A DNA stretch of 64,000 nucleotides from Sinorhizobium alkalisoli (GCF_008932245.1 NZ_CP034910.1:372001-436000); one strand, 5' to 3'. Shown: positions 44,084-52,893, counted from the stretch's first letter. Translations and numbers: made by a program. Notes: generated by a model from the letters alone, not told the origin.

Positions 44084-44112
44084 TTAGATGGAACGCATCT
44101 CGTATAGAGCGG
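44017..44112. repeat. Short dispersed repeat, copy 2, at the junction of the long repeat
   Basis: Partner of 40233-40324. Its last bases (CGCATCTCGTATAGAGC) form the 3' end of the regulator gene on the minus strand, giving the last residues LYEMRSI in place of the HAR tail of copy 1. The long direct repeat begins at 44107, inside this element. Confidence 0.6.
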
Positions 44113-45136
44113 TCTCTCCGGGCGCTTCTCGATTGCGTGCTGCGGAATCTCGGATTTCTGCGGGCGTCGTGCCGTAGGTGCGCCGAAACTCCTTGGTAAA
44201 GTGGGACGTGTTCACAAAGCCGACATCGAGCGCAACCTCGATGATCGGCTTCTTGCTCGTCAGCAGAATCTGCCTCGCCCGGTCCAACCGGAGGCGACGG
44301 AACGCCAGCGCGGGCGACATCCGCGCCTTTTCGGTGAACAGCCGCTCCAGTTGGCGTCTCGAGAGCCCGACCGAGGCGGCAAGCCCATCAATGGTAATCC
44401 CGCCTTCAAGATGCTGCTCCATGGTGATCAGCGCGGCCGCGACACGGGAGTCGTTGAAATGCTCGCAAAGCGGCTGTCGCGTCTGGATGTCGAACTGGGA
44501 ACGGGCCTTTTCGATCTGCAGCACTTCGAGCGCATTTCGCTCGGCATCCCGGCTGATATGTCGTCTCACCAGTGCGGCGGCGAGGTCGGCGGCACTGCTT
44601 CCCCCTGCACACGAGCCGCGCTTGCGCTCCAGGTTGAACAGCCGGTCCGGCCGCACGTCATGATCGGGAAAACGTTCGCGGAACTCATGAAAGTGAAGCC
44701 AGCTCACACAGGTCTCGTGTCCTTTCATCAGGCCGGCTTCGGCGAGAATGAAAGAACCGGTGCACAGACCGAGCAAGGGCACCCCTTTGGAAGCGGTGAG
44801 TTTGAGAAACCGAATGGTTTCATGGTCAACTGGCTGCTCGACGGTAAGCAGGCCTCCGACGACTGCAATATAGAATTGACGAGGATCGACGAAGTCCGAA
44901 GTGGGGGCAACCTGAACGCCGCAGCTCGAGGTGATCAGGTGCCTGGTGCTGCCGAGCACCTGCCAATCCGCGAGCACCCGGCCTGATCGGTCGAGCTGGT
45001 CGCTTGCCAGGCGCAGGGTGTCGACGAACAGGGCGAAGGCCGACAGCGTGAAGGATCGCGCGAGGACGAAGCCGATTCTCAGCCGACGCGGCCGGGGGAC
45101 GGCCTCCGATGACAACGATTGAACCGAACGTTCCAT
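44084..45136 (-). CDS. GATase1-AraC regulator, copy 2
   Basis: GlxA-type regulator of 350 residues, nearly identical to 30690-31724 from IGFVLARSFT to the AraC domain end. Differences: a different first 20 residues (MERSVQSLSSEAVPRPRRLR), loss of one Asp (RQFYIAVVGG against RQFDYIAVVGG), and a C-terminal tail LYEMRSI provided by a short repeat. The missing Asp is in the amidotransferase-like sensor domain and might affect it. It lies 165 bases downstream of the polyamine-type ABC operon and is probably the resident regulator for creatine/creatinine or sarcosine (the subgroup of SouR and CahR). Confidence 0.88.
   Translation of the reverse strand: MERSVQSLSSEAVPRPRRLRIGFVLARSFTLSAFALFVDTLRLASDQLDRSGRVLADWQVLGSTRHLITSSCGVQVAPTSDFVDPRQFYIAVVGGLLTVEQPVDHETIRFLKLTASKGVPLLGLCTGSFILAEAGLMKGHETCVSWLHFHEFRERFPDHDVRPDRLFNLERKRGSCAGGSSAADLAAALVRRHISRDAERNALEVLQIEKARSQFDIQTRQPLCEHFNDSRVAAALITMEQHLEGGITIDGLAASVGLSRRQLERLFTEKARMSPALAFRRLRLDRARQILLTSKKPIIEVALDVGFVNTSHFTKEFRRTYGTTPAEIRDSAARNREAPGETALYEMRSI
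44107..45076. repeat. Long direct repeat, copy 2 (970 bp)
   Basis: Partner of 30701-31673. The left edge falls inside the short repeat 44017-44112; the right edge is within codon 25 of the gene. One in-frame 3-base deletion lies near 44872. Confidence 0.95.
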
Positions 45137-45300
45137 TTTTTCTGGCCCTTCTACTTATGTGGTGGCGGGCGAACGTGAATAAGGATAGGCAGCCGGCGCG
45201 CAGGCCGAGACATGTCGCGAGACCACTAGGCGGCCAATGAATTTCCGCTCTGACTGTGTTTGCGCTGCCGGCCGGCAGGACCGCACGCGCAGGCGCAAAT

Positions 45301-46395
45301 CTATTCGCACGGCAGAATGTGCGCGGCCTCGGGACGCCAAGACACCCAGATCTTGGCACCCGGCGACAAATTGAGGTGCTCGAGTTCGTCGTGGCTCTTC
45401 TGGGCCTTGATCTCGATGCGCCCTGTGCCTTCGAGATGAATTACCGCCGTGGCACCGACGAACTCCTCACCCACCACCGAGGCTTCTATGCCGTTGTATC
45501 CATCGGCCGGTGGCTCACAGCCGAGATGCACCCGGTCGCCCGAGACCACGAAGGTCGCCCTTTCCCCCTTGGCGAGGGGCTTGACCATGTCGGGCGCGAC
45601 GATGAATTCGCCGGCGGGCGTCGCGATCTTCGCCGTCCTGCCGTTAACGCCTGACACGTTGCCGGCGAAGATGTTGGACGAGCCCAGGAATTCCGCGACG
45701 AATCTGGTGCGCGGGGCGCGATAGATTTCCTGCGGATTACCGATCTGCTCGATCCGCCCACGGCTCATGATCACGACGCGGTCGGCCATCGAGAAAGCTT
45801 CCGATTGGCTGTGCGTGACATAAACGAAGGTGATGCCGAGCTCCCGCTGGAGGTTGGAAAGTACCGTTTGCATGCGTACCTTGAGATGCGCGTCGAGCGC
45901 CGACAACGGCTCGTCGAGGAGCAGGATTTCCGGCTCCGTCACCAGCGAGCGGGCGAGCGCGACGCGCTGGCGCTGGCCGCCCGAAAGATGCGCCACATTG
46001 CGGTCGGCGAATTCGGTGATCTGCATCCGCTCCAGCCACTTGTCGACGCGCTTGCGGCGCCCGGCCTTGTCCACGCCGCGCATGCGAAGGCTGAACTCGA
46101 CGTTCTCGCGCACGGTCAGGAACGGGAACAGCGCGAGACTTTGCCACACCATCGGCGTATCGCGTCGCCAGGTCGGCAGGTCGTTGATGCGCTTTCCGGC
46201 GAGACGGATCTCGCCTTCGCTCGGCGCTTCGAGGCCGGCCAGCATGCGCAGCGTCGTGGTCTTGCCGCAACCGCTGGAGCCCATGATGGCGAGGAACTCG
46301 CCCTTGCGGATTTCGAAATCGGTCTTCTCGACGGCAACGAAACTGCCGAACCGTTTGACGACACAGTCGAAGACAACGAGAGCCTTGTCGGTCAT
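45301..46395 (-). CDS. PotA-type ABC transporter ATPase
   Basis: ATPase of 364 residues. Walker A is GSSGCGKTT, signature LSGGQRQRVALARSL, Walker B LLLDEPLSALD, and there is a C-terminal TOBE domain (FVAEFLGSSNIFAG, MVKPLAKGERATFVV). This layout is typical of polyamine, putrescine and other amine importers. It is the last gene of a four-gene operon and overlaps the permease by 4 bases. Located inside the creatinine island, so creatine, creatinine or a related amine is a reasonable substrate. Confidence 0.88.
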   Translation of the reverse strand: MTDKALVVFDCVVKRFGSFVAVEKTDFEIRKGEFLAIMGSSGCGKTTTLRMLAGLEAPSEGEIRLAGKRINDLPTWRRDTPMVWQSLALFPFLTVRENVEFSLRMRGVDKAGRRKRVDKWLERMQITEFADRNVAHLSGGQRQRVALARSLVTEPEILLLDEPLSALDAHLKVRMQTVLSNLQRELGITFVYVTHSQSEAFSMADRVVIMSRGRIEQIGNPQEIYRAPRTRFVAEFLGSSNIFAGNVSGVNGRTAKIATPAGEFIVAPDMVKPLAKGERATFVVSGDRVHLGCEPPADGYNGIEASVVGEEFVGATAVIHLEGTGRIEIKAQKSHDELEHLNLSPGAKIWVSWRPEAAHILPCE

Positions 46396-47228
46396 GACAC
46401 CTGTACTCCGGCTAGGTCGGCGGCCGCCTTGGGCGCACCGCTGCGTTTCATGAGGAGGATCTGAGCAAGCACCACCAGCGTCATCGAGGCGATGAAGACA
46501 AAGGTGCCGATGACATTGATGCGTGGACTGACCTGCCCCTGCAGGAAACCGAGCACCTTGACGGGCAGCGTCTCATTGAGGCCCGAGACGAACCAGGCGA
46601 CGGCGAACTCGTCGAAGGACACTGCCATGGTGATGAACAACGCCGCAAAGATCGCCGGCCGGCAGAAGGGGATGATGACGTGGCTCATCGCCATCCATTC
46701 AGACGCGCCGAGGTTCCATGCCGCTGCCTCCAGAGAAGGATCCATCTGCGAAAGCCGCAGCCGCACGATGGCCATGGCGAAAGGGGCGCACATCACCACA
46801 TGGGCGATAATGACCGAATGGATGGCGCCCGACAGGCTGATGTTGGAAAGGAAGGCGAGCATCGCAAGACCCAGGATGACCACCGGGATGGTTGGCGGTA
46901 GCAGCGCCAGCGCCACGTAGAAGGTCTTGCCGAAGAATTTGTAGCGAAAGTCGGTATAGGCGGCGCCGAAGCCGATGGCCGTCGCCAACACCGACACTAC
47001 CAGACCGGCCGTCAGCGTGTTGCGCAGCCCTTCCCAGACAAGCGGATCGGCGGCCACGGTCTCGTACCAAATGGTCGAGAAGCCGCCGAGCGGAAGCGAG
47101 GGGAAACGGTCGACGTTGAAGGAGAAGACGAAGCTTGCGGCGATCGGCGCAAAGATGAAGGCGAAGGCCAGCAACACGTAGAACTTCAGTGCCCAGTCGA
47201 TCAGGCGGTTGCGGTTGAAGCCACTCAT
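46392..47228 (-). CDS. PotC-type ABC transporter permease
   Basis: Permease of 278 residues with six spans. It starts MSGFNRNRLIDWALKFYVLLAFAFIFAPI. The EAA loop reads LEAAAWNLGASEWMAMSHVIIPFCRPAIFAAL. ATG 47228 is chosen since a GGAGCGCGGACA ribosome region precedes it and it overlaps the stop of the upstream permease. It is shorter than the upstream partner, as for PotC against PotB. Confidence 0.88.
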   Translation of the reverse strand: MSGFNRNRLIDWALKFYVLLAFAFIFAPIAASFVFSFNVDRFPSLPLGGFSTIWYETVAADPLVWEGLRNTLTAGLVVSVLATAIGFGAAYTDFRYKFFGKTFYVALALLPPTIPVVILGLAMLAFLSNISLSGAIHSVIIAHVVMCAPFAMAIVRLRLSQMDPSLEAAAWNLGASEWMAMSHVIIPFCRPAIFAALFITMAVSFDEFAVAWFVSGLNETLPVKVLGFLQGQVSPRINVIGTFVFIASMTLVVLAQILLMKRSGAPKAAADLAGVQVS

Positions 47229-48070
47229 TGTCCGCGCTCCTTGTAGGCATAGCTCACCGCAGCGAAGGCGACCGCGAGCAGCGTTGCGATCATCGTGAGG
47301 GCAATCACTGCCGCCCGCGGCCATTGCTGACCCGATTTGGTGGTGTCGGTGATCAGGATGGAAAGCGTCGGCGGGTCGCCGCCGCCCAGGTAGAGGGGGC
47401 TGACGAAGTCGCCGAAGGTCAGGATGAAGCAGAACAGAGCGGCGATGACGAGGCCGATCTTGGCCGACGGCACGATGACCTCGAAGACGGTGCGCACGCG
47501 CCCGCAGCGCAGGTTGTGCGCCGCCTCGATCAGCGTCCTGTCAACGAAGATCAGGCTGAACAGTTGCAGGAGCACGACCAGCGGGAAACTCAGAGTCAGA
47601 TAGCCGACCATCGTCCCGAACACCGAATTGAGCATCCCGAACGGCCCGAGCCCGACCCGGGCTAACAGGGCGTTGATGATGCCGTTATCGGACAGGAAGA
47701 TCTGCCAGGAATAGACACGCACCAGATAGCTGGTGAAGAAGGGGATGACCATCAGGAAGATGGCCCAGCGCCGCGCGGTATCCGAAAGCTTGAAGGCGAT
47801 CGCATAGGCGCAGGGAAAGGCCAGCGCGCTGGAGATGACGGCTGCCGATGTGGCCAGTGCGAAGGTGCGCAGGTAGGCATCCCAGAAGACGCCGCGGCCG
47901 AGCATCCTGACCCAGTTGACGGTGTCGAAGTCCGGTTCCATGCGGAAATTCTTGACCGTCCAGAAGCTGAGCGCGATCAGGAACAGCAGCGGCGCGAGGA
48001 AGAACATCACCTGCCAGACCAGCATCGGCAGCGAGAAGGTCAATCCGTAGAGAGTGATCGATTTCCGCAT
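47225..48070 (-). CDS. PotB-type ABC transporter permease
   Basis: Permease of 281 residues with six spans. It starts MRKSITLYGLTFSLPMLVWQVMFFLAPLLFLIALSF. The EAA-like loop is LIEAAHNLRCGRVRTVFEVIVPSAKIGLV. The start at 48070 begins directly with the first membrane helix; a 51-residue upstream extension would lack the family pattern. It is separated from the binding-protein gene by 116 bases. Confidence 0.88.
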   Translation of the reverse strand: MRKSITLYGLTFSLPMLVWQVMFFLAPLLFLIALSFWTVKNFRMEPDFDTVNWVRMLGRGVFWDAYLRTFALATSAAVISSALAFPCAYAIAFKLSDTARRWAIFLMVIPFFTSYLVRVYSWQIFLSDNGIINALLARVGLGPFGMLNSVFGTMVGYLTLSFPLVVLLQLFSLIFVDRTLIEAAHNLRCGRVRTVFEVIVPSAKIGLVIAALFCFILTFGDFVSPLYLGGGDPPTLSILITDTTKSGQQWPRAAVIALTMIATLLAVAFAAVSYAYKERGQ

Positions 48071-48186
48071 CGTGTCGGTTCCATGCTCACACGAGCGCGC
48101 GGCCCAGGCCGCGCTGAATTGATTGTCGGAATGACCGGATGGGCGCCCGCAAACGGTTGCGGCATGCAAGCCTTTCGGCGCGCCGC

Positions 48187-49323
48187 TCAAGAGCCCTTGT
48201 ATTCCGACCAGAAGTCGTTCCAATCCTCGAGGCTCTGCTGAACCGGTAACTGCCGGTACTTGATGCGGCCGTTGCGGATCAGGTCCATGACGTTGCTCTC
48301 ACTGAGCATCATACCCTGACGCTTGGCTTCCTCCGGCGTTTCCTTCGCCAACAATTCCCACCCCTTCTGGTTTGGGATTAGCGCCGGATAGGCCGCCATG
48401 TTCGCAGACTTCACCTGGCCTTGAGCCGAGGTGATGTACTGGATCCATTTTCTGGCGAGCTCCGCTTTGGTCGAGCCCTTGCCGATCGAGAAGGATTCGG
48501 TCCACTGCAGGCCACCCTCTTCGGGGATGACGCTGCGTACCTTGGCGCCGTCCTTCTCCAGCGTACCGGTGATCCAGTCGCCGATGCCGGCCATGGCCAG
48601 CATCTGACCGTTCTGCAGCGACGAGAAGGTGCCGCCATAGTCGAAGAAGCCGCCAATCTGCGGACGCAGCGTCGTCACTTTCTCCTGCAGCTTGCCCCAG
48701 GCCGTCTCATCGATGTCGTAGGGCGAGGCGTTGCCTTCGAGCAGGCCGATCTGGCCGAGATTGGGCAGGTGCCAGTCGAAGTGCCCAACCTTGCCCTTCA
48801 GCTTCTCGGCCCAATAGACGTTGTACGTAGAGGCTTCCTTTTCGGTCAGCGCCTCGGTGTTATAGGCGACACCCAGAAAGCCGAAGCGGGTGAGCACCGA
48901 ATAGAGCTTGCCGTCCTGCCAATGGCCGGCGAATTGCTGGAATTCGGGGAAATAGTCGTCGAAGTCATAATCCTTCGGATCGAGCTCCTCGATGTAGCCG
49001 GCAGCATTGAGCTGCTGCACATATTCGGCGTCGGAAAGGATGACATCGAAGGTGCCGGGAGGTGACTGCGCGATGAGCCCCAGCATGTTGTCGCCGCCGG
49101 TATAGTATTTCGGCTTGAACTTGACGTTGTTTTCAGCCTCGAATTCGGCAACAACATCGGGCTCGGCGTGTCCATACCAAGCGAGCATGTTGAGCTCGAC
49201 CGGTGCGGCGAAGGCAAGCCTGCCGAGATACGGCGTTGCCAAAAGCCCACCGCCGACAACGGTTGCACTCTTTAAAAATTCGCGTCGCGTCGGACGCCCT
49301 GCCGAAGTGCCCTTGTGGGTCAT
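48187..49323 (-). CDS. PotD-type periplasmic binding protein with Tat signal
   Basis: Solute-binding protein of 378 residues. The leader has the twin-arginine motif TRREFLKSATVVGGG, so it is exported folded. The mature part begins with ELNMLAWYGHAEPDVVAEFEAENNVKFKPKYYTGGDNML and contains SPPGTFDVILSDAEYVQQL, as in spermidine/putrescine-type proteins. It heads the operon. A LysR gene starts next to creatininase on its upstream side, so the transporter is probably controlled together with the creatine branch. Ligand inferred, not shown. Confidence 0.88.
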   Translation of the reverse strand: MTHKGTSAGRPTRREFLKSATVVGGGLLATPYLGRLAFAAPVELNMLAWYGHAEPDVVAEFEAENNVKFKPKYYTGGDNMLGLIAQSPPGTFDVILSDAEYVQQLNAAGYIEELDPKDYDFDDYFPEFQQFAGHWQDGKLYSVLTRFGFLGVAYNTEALTEKEASTYNVYWAEKLKGKVGHFDWHLPNLGQIGLLEGNASPYDIDETAWGKLQEKVTTLRPQIGGFFDYGGTFSSLQNGQMLAMAGIGDWITGTLEKDGAKVRSVIPEEGGLQWTESFSIGKGSTKAELARKWIQYITSAQGQVKSANMAAYPALIPNQKGWELLAKETPEEAKRQGMMLSESNVMDLIRNGRIKYRQLPVQQSLEDWNDFWSEYKGS

Positions 49324-49413
49324 CGCATTCCCCTTTCGTTGTTATTGCCGAAAGGGTATGGAAGGCGAACCCATTTGAAAAATTAATTGTAGTTATTTTC
49401 CCATTTGCGTCAC

Positions 49414-50328
49414 TTATTGATGATCAAGCCCCACATGGCCGCGTGCCGGATCCCCGGAGACGCCCGTCTCGTCCAGCCGGGCAATCACGTGGTTGACCAG
49501 GCGAATACCCGCCTCCGACAGGCGCGGGTGTTTGTAGAACAGGCCAACCCGGATTTCGTCCAGCGGCGGAAAGCCGTCGGAATCGTCCAATGCCCGCATG
49601 CCGGGCAACATAGTGTATCGGGTCAGCGCACTCACACCGAGACCGTTGACCACCGCGTTCTGCAGCCCGGCGATGCCAGAACCGGTATAGGCGACGCGCC
49701 AGCGAATGTGAGCCGCATCGAGCGCCTGGATCATCCGCGACCTGTAGGCGCAGCCCTCCGGATGGGCGGCGAGCGGAATGCCAGCCGACGGATCGAAGCT
49801 GACGTCTTCCGCGGCGGCCCAGATCGGCCGCTCGATCCACGAGCGGGACAGAAATTGCGCGCGGTCGTTGTTAACCATCGCGACGGCGAGATCGAGCTCG
49901 TCCGCCCGCAGCCGCTCCAGGATCTCCACACTCCAACCGCAATAGATCTCAAGCGAGATGTCAGGATGCTGGCGGGTGTACTCCGTGATGACACCCTGCA
50001 GGAAGGCGACGGCATAGTCGTTCGGCAAGCCGACGCGAAGCACGCCCGAGATGGTGGCCCGGTTGAAATAGGATGCGACCTCGTCGTTGAGCCGCAGTAT
50101 TTCGCGGGCATAGCTCAGCAGCATCTCGCCTTCGCTGGTCAGCATCAGGGTGCGCCCCACCTGCTTGATGATGGGTGCGCCGACCAGTTCCTCAAGTCTG
50201 CGTATCTGAAGCGAGATCGCCGGCTGCGTGCGGCCGAGAGCGTCTCCGGCTTTGGTGAAGGCACCGAGATCGACAACCGATACGAAGGTGCGGAGCAGGT
50301 CGGTCTGAAAGTTGATTATCTTGCGCAT
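49414..50328 (-). CDS. LysR-family regulator next to creatininase
   Basis: LTTR of 304 residues. HTH: FQTDLLRTFVSVVDLGAFTKAGDALGRTQPAISLQIRRLEELVGAPIIKQ. The ligand domain follows, with GIAGLQNAVVNGLGVSALTR. It is divergent from creatininase (99 bases between) and lies behind the binding-protein gene promoter on the other side, so it could control both. A TTTCCCAT element is present in both the creatininase gap (near 50369) and the binding-protein upstream region (near 49400), a possible shared site. Confidence 0.87.
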   Translation of the reverse strand: MRKIINFQTDLLRTFVSVVDLGAFTKAGDALGRTQPAISLQIRRLEELVGAPIIKQVGRTLMLTSEGEMLLSYAREILRLNDEVASYFNRATISGVLRVGLPNDYAVAFLQGVITEYTRQHPDISLEIYCGWSVEILERLRADELDLAVAMVNNDRAQFLSRSWIERPIWAAAEDVSFDPSAGIPLAAHPEGCAYRSRMIQALDAAHIRWRVAYTGSGIAGLQNAVVNGLGVSALTRYTMLPGMRALDDSDGFPPLDEIRVGLFYKHPRLSEAGIRLVNHVIARLDETGVSGDPARGHVGLDHQ

Positions 50329-50426
50329 TGATTTCAATTCCTCATACGAGGATGACTATTATAAATTTCCCATATCATGCGAACGGCTTCAAATCATCGG
50401 GTGATGAGTCAAATTGGGAGATCACC

Positions 50427-51206
50427 ATGCCTCAGCAGTCTGTCTTTGCCGCCGAGCTTTCCTGGCCCGACTATGACGAACGTGTCCGCAACGGCACCAC
50501 GCCCATCCTGTTACCGATCGGCTCGATGGAGCAGCATGGCCACCATATGCCGATGAACGTCGACGTGCTGCTGCCGGTCGAATTCGCCCGCCGCGTTGCT
50601 GGCCGCATCGGCGCACTGGTGGCGCCGCCGTTCACCTATGGCTATAAGTCGCACCAGAAGTCCGGTGGCGGCAATCATCTGCCCGGCACCACCAGCCTTG
50701 ACGGCGCGACCTTGGTGGCTGCTTTGCGCGATGTCATCAAGGAGTTCGCGCGCCACGGCGTGCGCCGCATCTGCCTGGTGAACGGCCATTTCGAGAATTC
50801 ATGGTTCATCGTCGAGGGCATTGACCTGGCCCTGCGCGAGTTGAAATGGGGCGGCATCGAGGACATGAAGATCGTCGTGCTGTCCTATTGGGACTTCGTT
50901 GACAAAGCAACGATCGCTCGACTCTATCCAAACGGCTTTGCGGGTTGGGATCTCGAACATGGCGGCGTTCTGGAAACCTCGCTTATGCTGGCCCTTTACC
51001 CGAAGCAGGTGAGACTCGAGCGCGCCGTAGACCACGCGCCGGCAAGTTTCCCGCCATACGACGTCTATCCGCCCAAGCCGGAGTGGACGCCCGTCAGCGG
51101 CACGCTGTCTTCGCCCAAGGAAGCCTCCGCGGAAAAGGGCGAGATTCTCCTGGAGGTCTGCGTCGACGGCATCGTCAAGGCGCTCGAGAGCGAATTTCCA
51201 CGCTGA
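50427..51206 (+). CDS. Creatininase (creatinine amidohydrolase)
   Basis: Hydrolase of 259 residues that interconverts creatinine and creatine. All binuclear metal ligands of the Pseudomonas enzyme are found: E35 and H37 in SMEQHGHHMP, D46 in MNVD, H121 and E123 in LVNGHFENSW. Also WDLEHGGVLETSLMLALYP as in the family. GGGAG 6 bases before ATG 50427 sets the start. It is convergent with creatinase (51425-52639), which uses its product. The creatinine specificity rests on the adjacent creatinase; the family also has formylaminopyrimidine and mycofactocin peptidase members. Confidence 0.9.
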   Translation: MPQQSVFAAELSWPDYDERVRNGTTPILLPIGSMEQHGHHMPMNVDVLLPVEFARRVAGRIGALVAPPFTYGYKSHQKSGGGNHLPGTTSLDGATLVAALRDVIKEFARHGVRRICLVNGHFENSWFIVEGIDLALRELKWGGIEDMKIVVLSYWDFVDKATIARLYPNGFAGWDLEHGGVLETSLMLALYPKQVRLERAVDHAPASFPPYDVYPPKPEWTPVSGTLSSPKEASAEKGEILLEVCVDGIVKALESEFPR

Positions 51207-51358
51207 CGCCGTGCCCGCCGCAATGCCGCAAGCCCATCCATCAGGATCGGGAAAGGCCTTCCTGGCTTGCAACATGAGACGCGAGACCCACCCTCCCCGC
51301 CTCTTGCGCAGGCCGCCGGCTGATCCGGCAAATATCGTAATGAAACACAAAGGGTTCG

Positions 51359-51385
51359 CGGTGGACCGGCAATGCCGGTCCACCG
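51359..51385. terminator. Bidirectional hairpin between creatininase and creatinase
   Basis: Perfect 13-bp inverted repeat CGGTGGACCGGCA / TGCCGGTCCACCG around one central base. It lies between two convergent genes, 152 bases past the creatininase stop and 40 bases past the creatinase stop. No strong T-run on either side (CCCTTTGTGTTT on the minus strand), so it is a weak or bidirectional terminator. Confidence 0.65.
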
Positions 51386-51424
51386 TATTCAGGATAAATC
51401 ATGAACTAACCGAACCGAGATCCC

Positions 51425-52639
51425 TCAGTTCCTGATGATGTTGTGCTCCGGACCGAAGGGAAAGCCGGTGATGTTCTCGGCGCCGTCTTCCTGGATGATC
51501 AGGATGTCATGCTCGCGATAGCCGCCAGCGCCCGGCATGCCCTCGGGCAGCATGACCATTGGTTCCATCGACACCACCATGCCCGGCTCGAGCACCGTGT
51601 CGATGTCCTCCCGCAGTTCCACGCCCGCCTCGCGCCCATAATAATGGCACAGCACTCCAAAGGAGTGACCATAGCCGAATGAGCGGTACTTCAGCAGATC
51701 CCATTCTTGATACATCTCATTGAGTTCGAGCGCGATGTCCTTGCAGCGCGCGCCAGGCTTGATGAGCTCCAGGCCGCGGCGGTGAACCGCCACGTTCTTC
51801 TCCCATATATCGAGGCTGGCATCATCGACACGGTCGCAGAACAGTGTGCGCTCGAGCGCCGTATAGTAACCGAAGATCATCGGGAAGGTGTTCAGCGACA
51901 GGATATCGCCCGACTGGATCTTGCGATTGGTCACGGGGTTGTGGGCCCCGTCGGTGTTGATACCAGACTGAAACCAGGTCCAGGTGTCCATCAGTTCAAC
52001 GAAGGGAAACGACTTGGCGATTTCGCGGATCATCGCGTTCGTGGTGGCGATCGCCACCTCATGCTCCGCCACGCCAGCGCGTACCGCTGCCACGCAGGCC
52101 GCACCACCCACGTCGCAGACACGAGCTCCCTCACGGATCAGCTTCTGCTCTTCAGCCGACTTGATCGTGCGCATCCACATCGACGGTTGGCCGACGTCAA
52201 CGAACTCGACGCCAGGCAGAGCCTCCTCGAGCTGACGGCGGAAATCGACCGAGACATGGTCGAACTCAATGCCGATGCGCCTGGCCCCCGTCGTCAGCTG
52301 GCGCACGGCACGATAGAAATTGTCGCGGCGCCAATCAGTGTAGGTAATGTTGTCGCCGAAGCTGCGGCGCCAAGGCTGGCCACCGTCGATGCCGGCCGAG
52401 ATCGTAGTGGCATTGCTATGGTCGATGACCATCCCGTACTTCCGGCCGAAGTAGCAGTAAAGCCAACCGGAGTAATAGTTGATGCAGTGATAGGAGGTGA
52501 ATAAGGCCGCATCGACGTCGTTCTTGGCCATCCAGCCGCGTACATCATTCTGGCGGCGCGCCATTTCGGCATCCGAGAATGGCGAGAAATCCTTCTCGCC
52601 ATTGTGCCATTTCATCACGTGCAACATGTTTTCGGTCAT
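51425..52639 (-). CDS. Creatinase (creatine amidinohydrolase)
   Basis: Enzyme of 404 residues that splits creatine into sarcosine and urea. Near full-length likeness to Pseudomonas putida creatinase (403 residues) is plain: NYYSGWLYCYFGRKYGMVI, SAGIDGGQPWRR, ELMDTWTWFQSGINTDGAHN (the likely catalytic His), YTALERTLF, KPGARCKDIALELNEMY, GYGHSFGVLCHYYGREAGVELREDIDTVLEPGMVVSMEPM and PGAGGYREHDILI. It belongs to the M24 pita-bread fold without metal use. Monocistronic and convergent with creatininase. The start is supported by similarity of the N-terminus to the family. Confidence 0.95.
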   Translation of the reverse strand: MTENMLHVMKWHNGEKDFSPFSDAEMARRQNDVRGWMAKNDVDAALFTSYHCINYYSGWLYCYFGRKYGMVIDHSNATTISAGIDGGQPWRRSFGDNITYTDWRRDNFYRAVRQLTTGARRIGIEFDHVSVDFRRQLEEALPGVEFVDVGQPSMWMRTIKSAEEQKLIREGARVCDVGGAACVAAVRAGVAEHEVAIATTNAMIREIAKSFPFVELMDTWTWFQSGINTDGAHNPVTNRKIQSGDILSLNTFPMIFGYYTALERTLFCDRVDDASLDIWEKNVAVHRRGLELIKPGARCKDIALELNEMYQEWDLLKYRSFGYGHSFGVLCHYYGREAGVELREDIDTVLEPGMVVSMEPMVMLPEGMPGAGGYREHDILIIQEDGAENITGFPFGPEHNIIRN

Positions 52640-52893
52640 TGCGATACTCCCTTGCTGGCAATGAATGACCGCTACGTTAAATCTCGATATTGGATTAATA
52701 AAATTTATTCATCTGATGTCGGCATTTGGTATCTTAATGGGCATGGGCGCAGCCCGAACGACTGCGATCGTTCCGCTGCCGCTGCGCGTGGGCGCAGCGT
52801 TCGCCGCAAAAGACTGCATTTGTTATCTTGGATCAGCTTTCTTCACGCATAGGTCGGAGTCGGCGCGTATTCTCAAGCTGACGAGGTTAGGCC
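52640..52893. promoter_or_regulatory. Divergent promoter region between creatinase and epimerase genes
   Basis: AT-rich between 52675 and 52735 in otherwise GC-rich DNA, with a palindrome AATAAA-A-TTTATT (52697-52709) that may be a regulator site for creatinase about 60 bases downstream on the minus strand. The right part (52740-52830) has GC-rich inverted segments (GGGCGCAGC). No gene supported. Confidence 0.45.
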
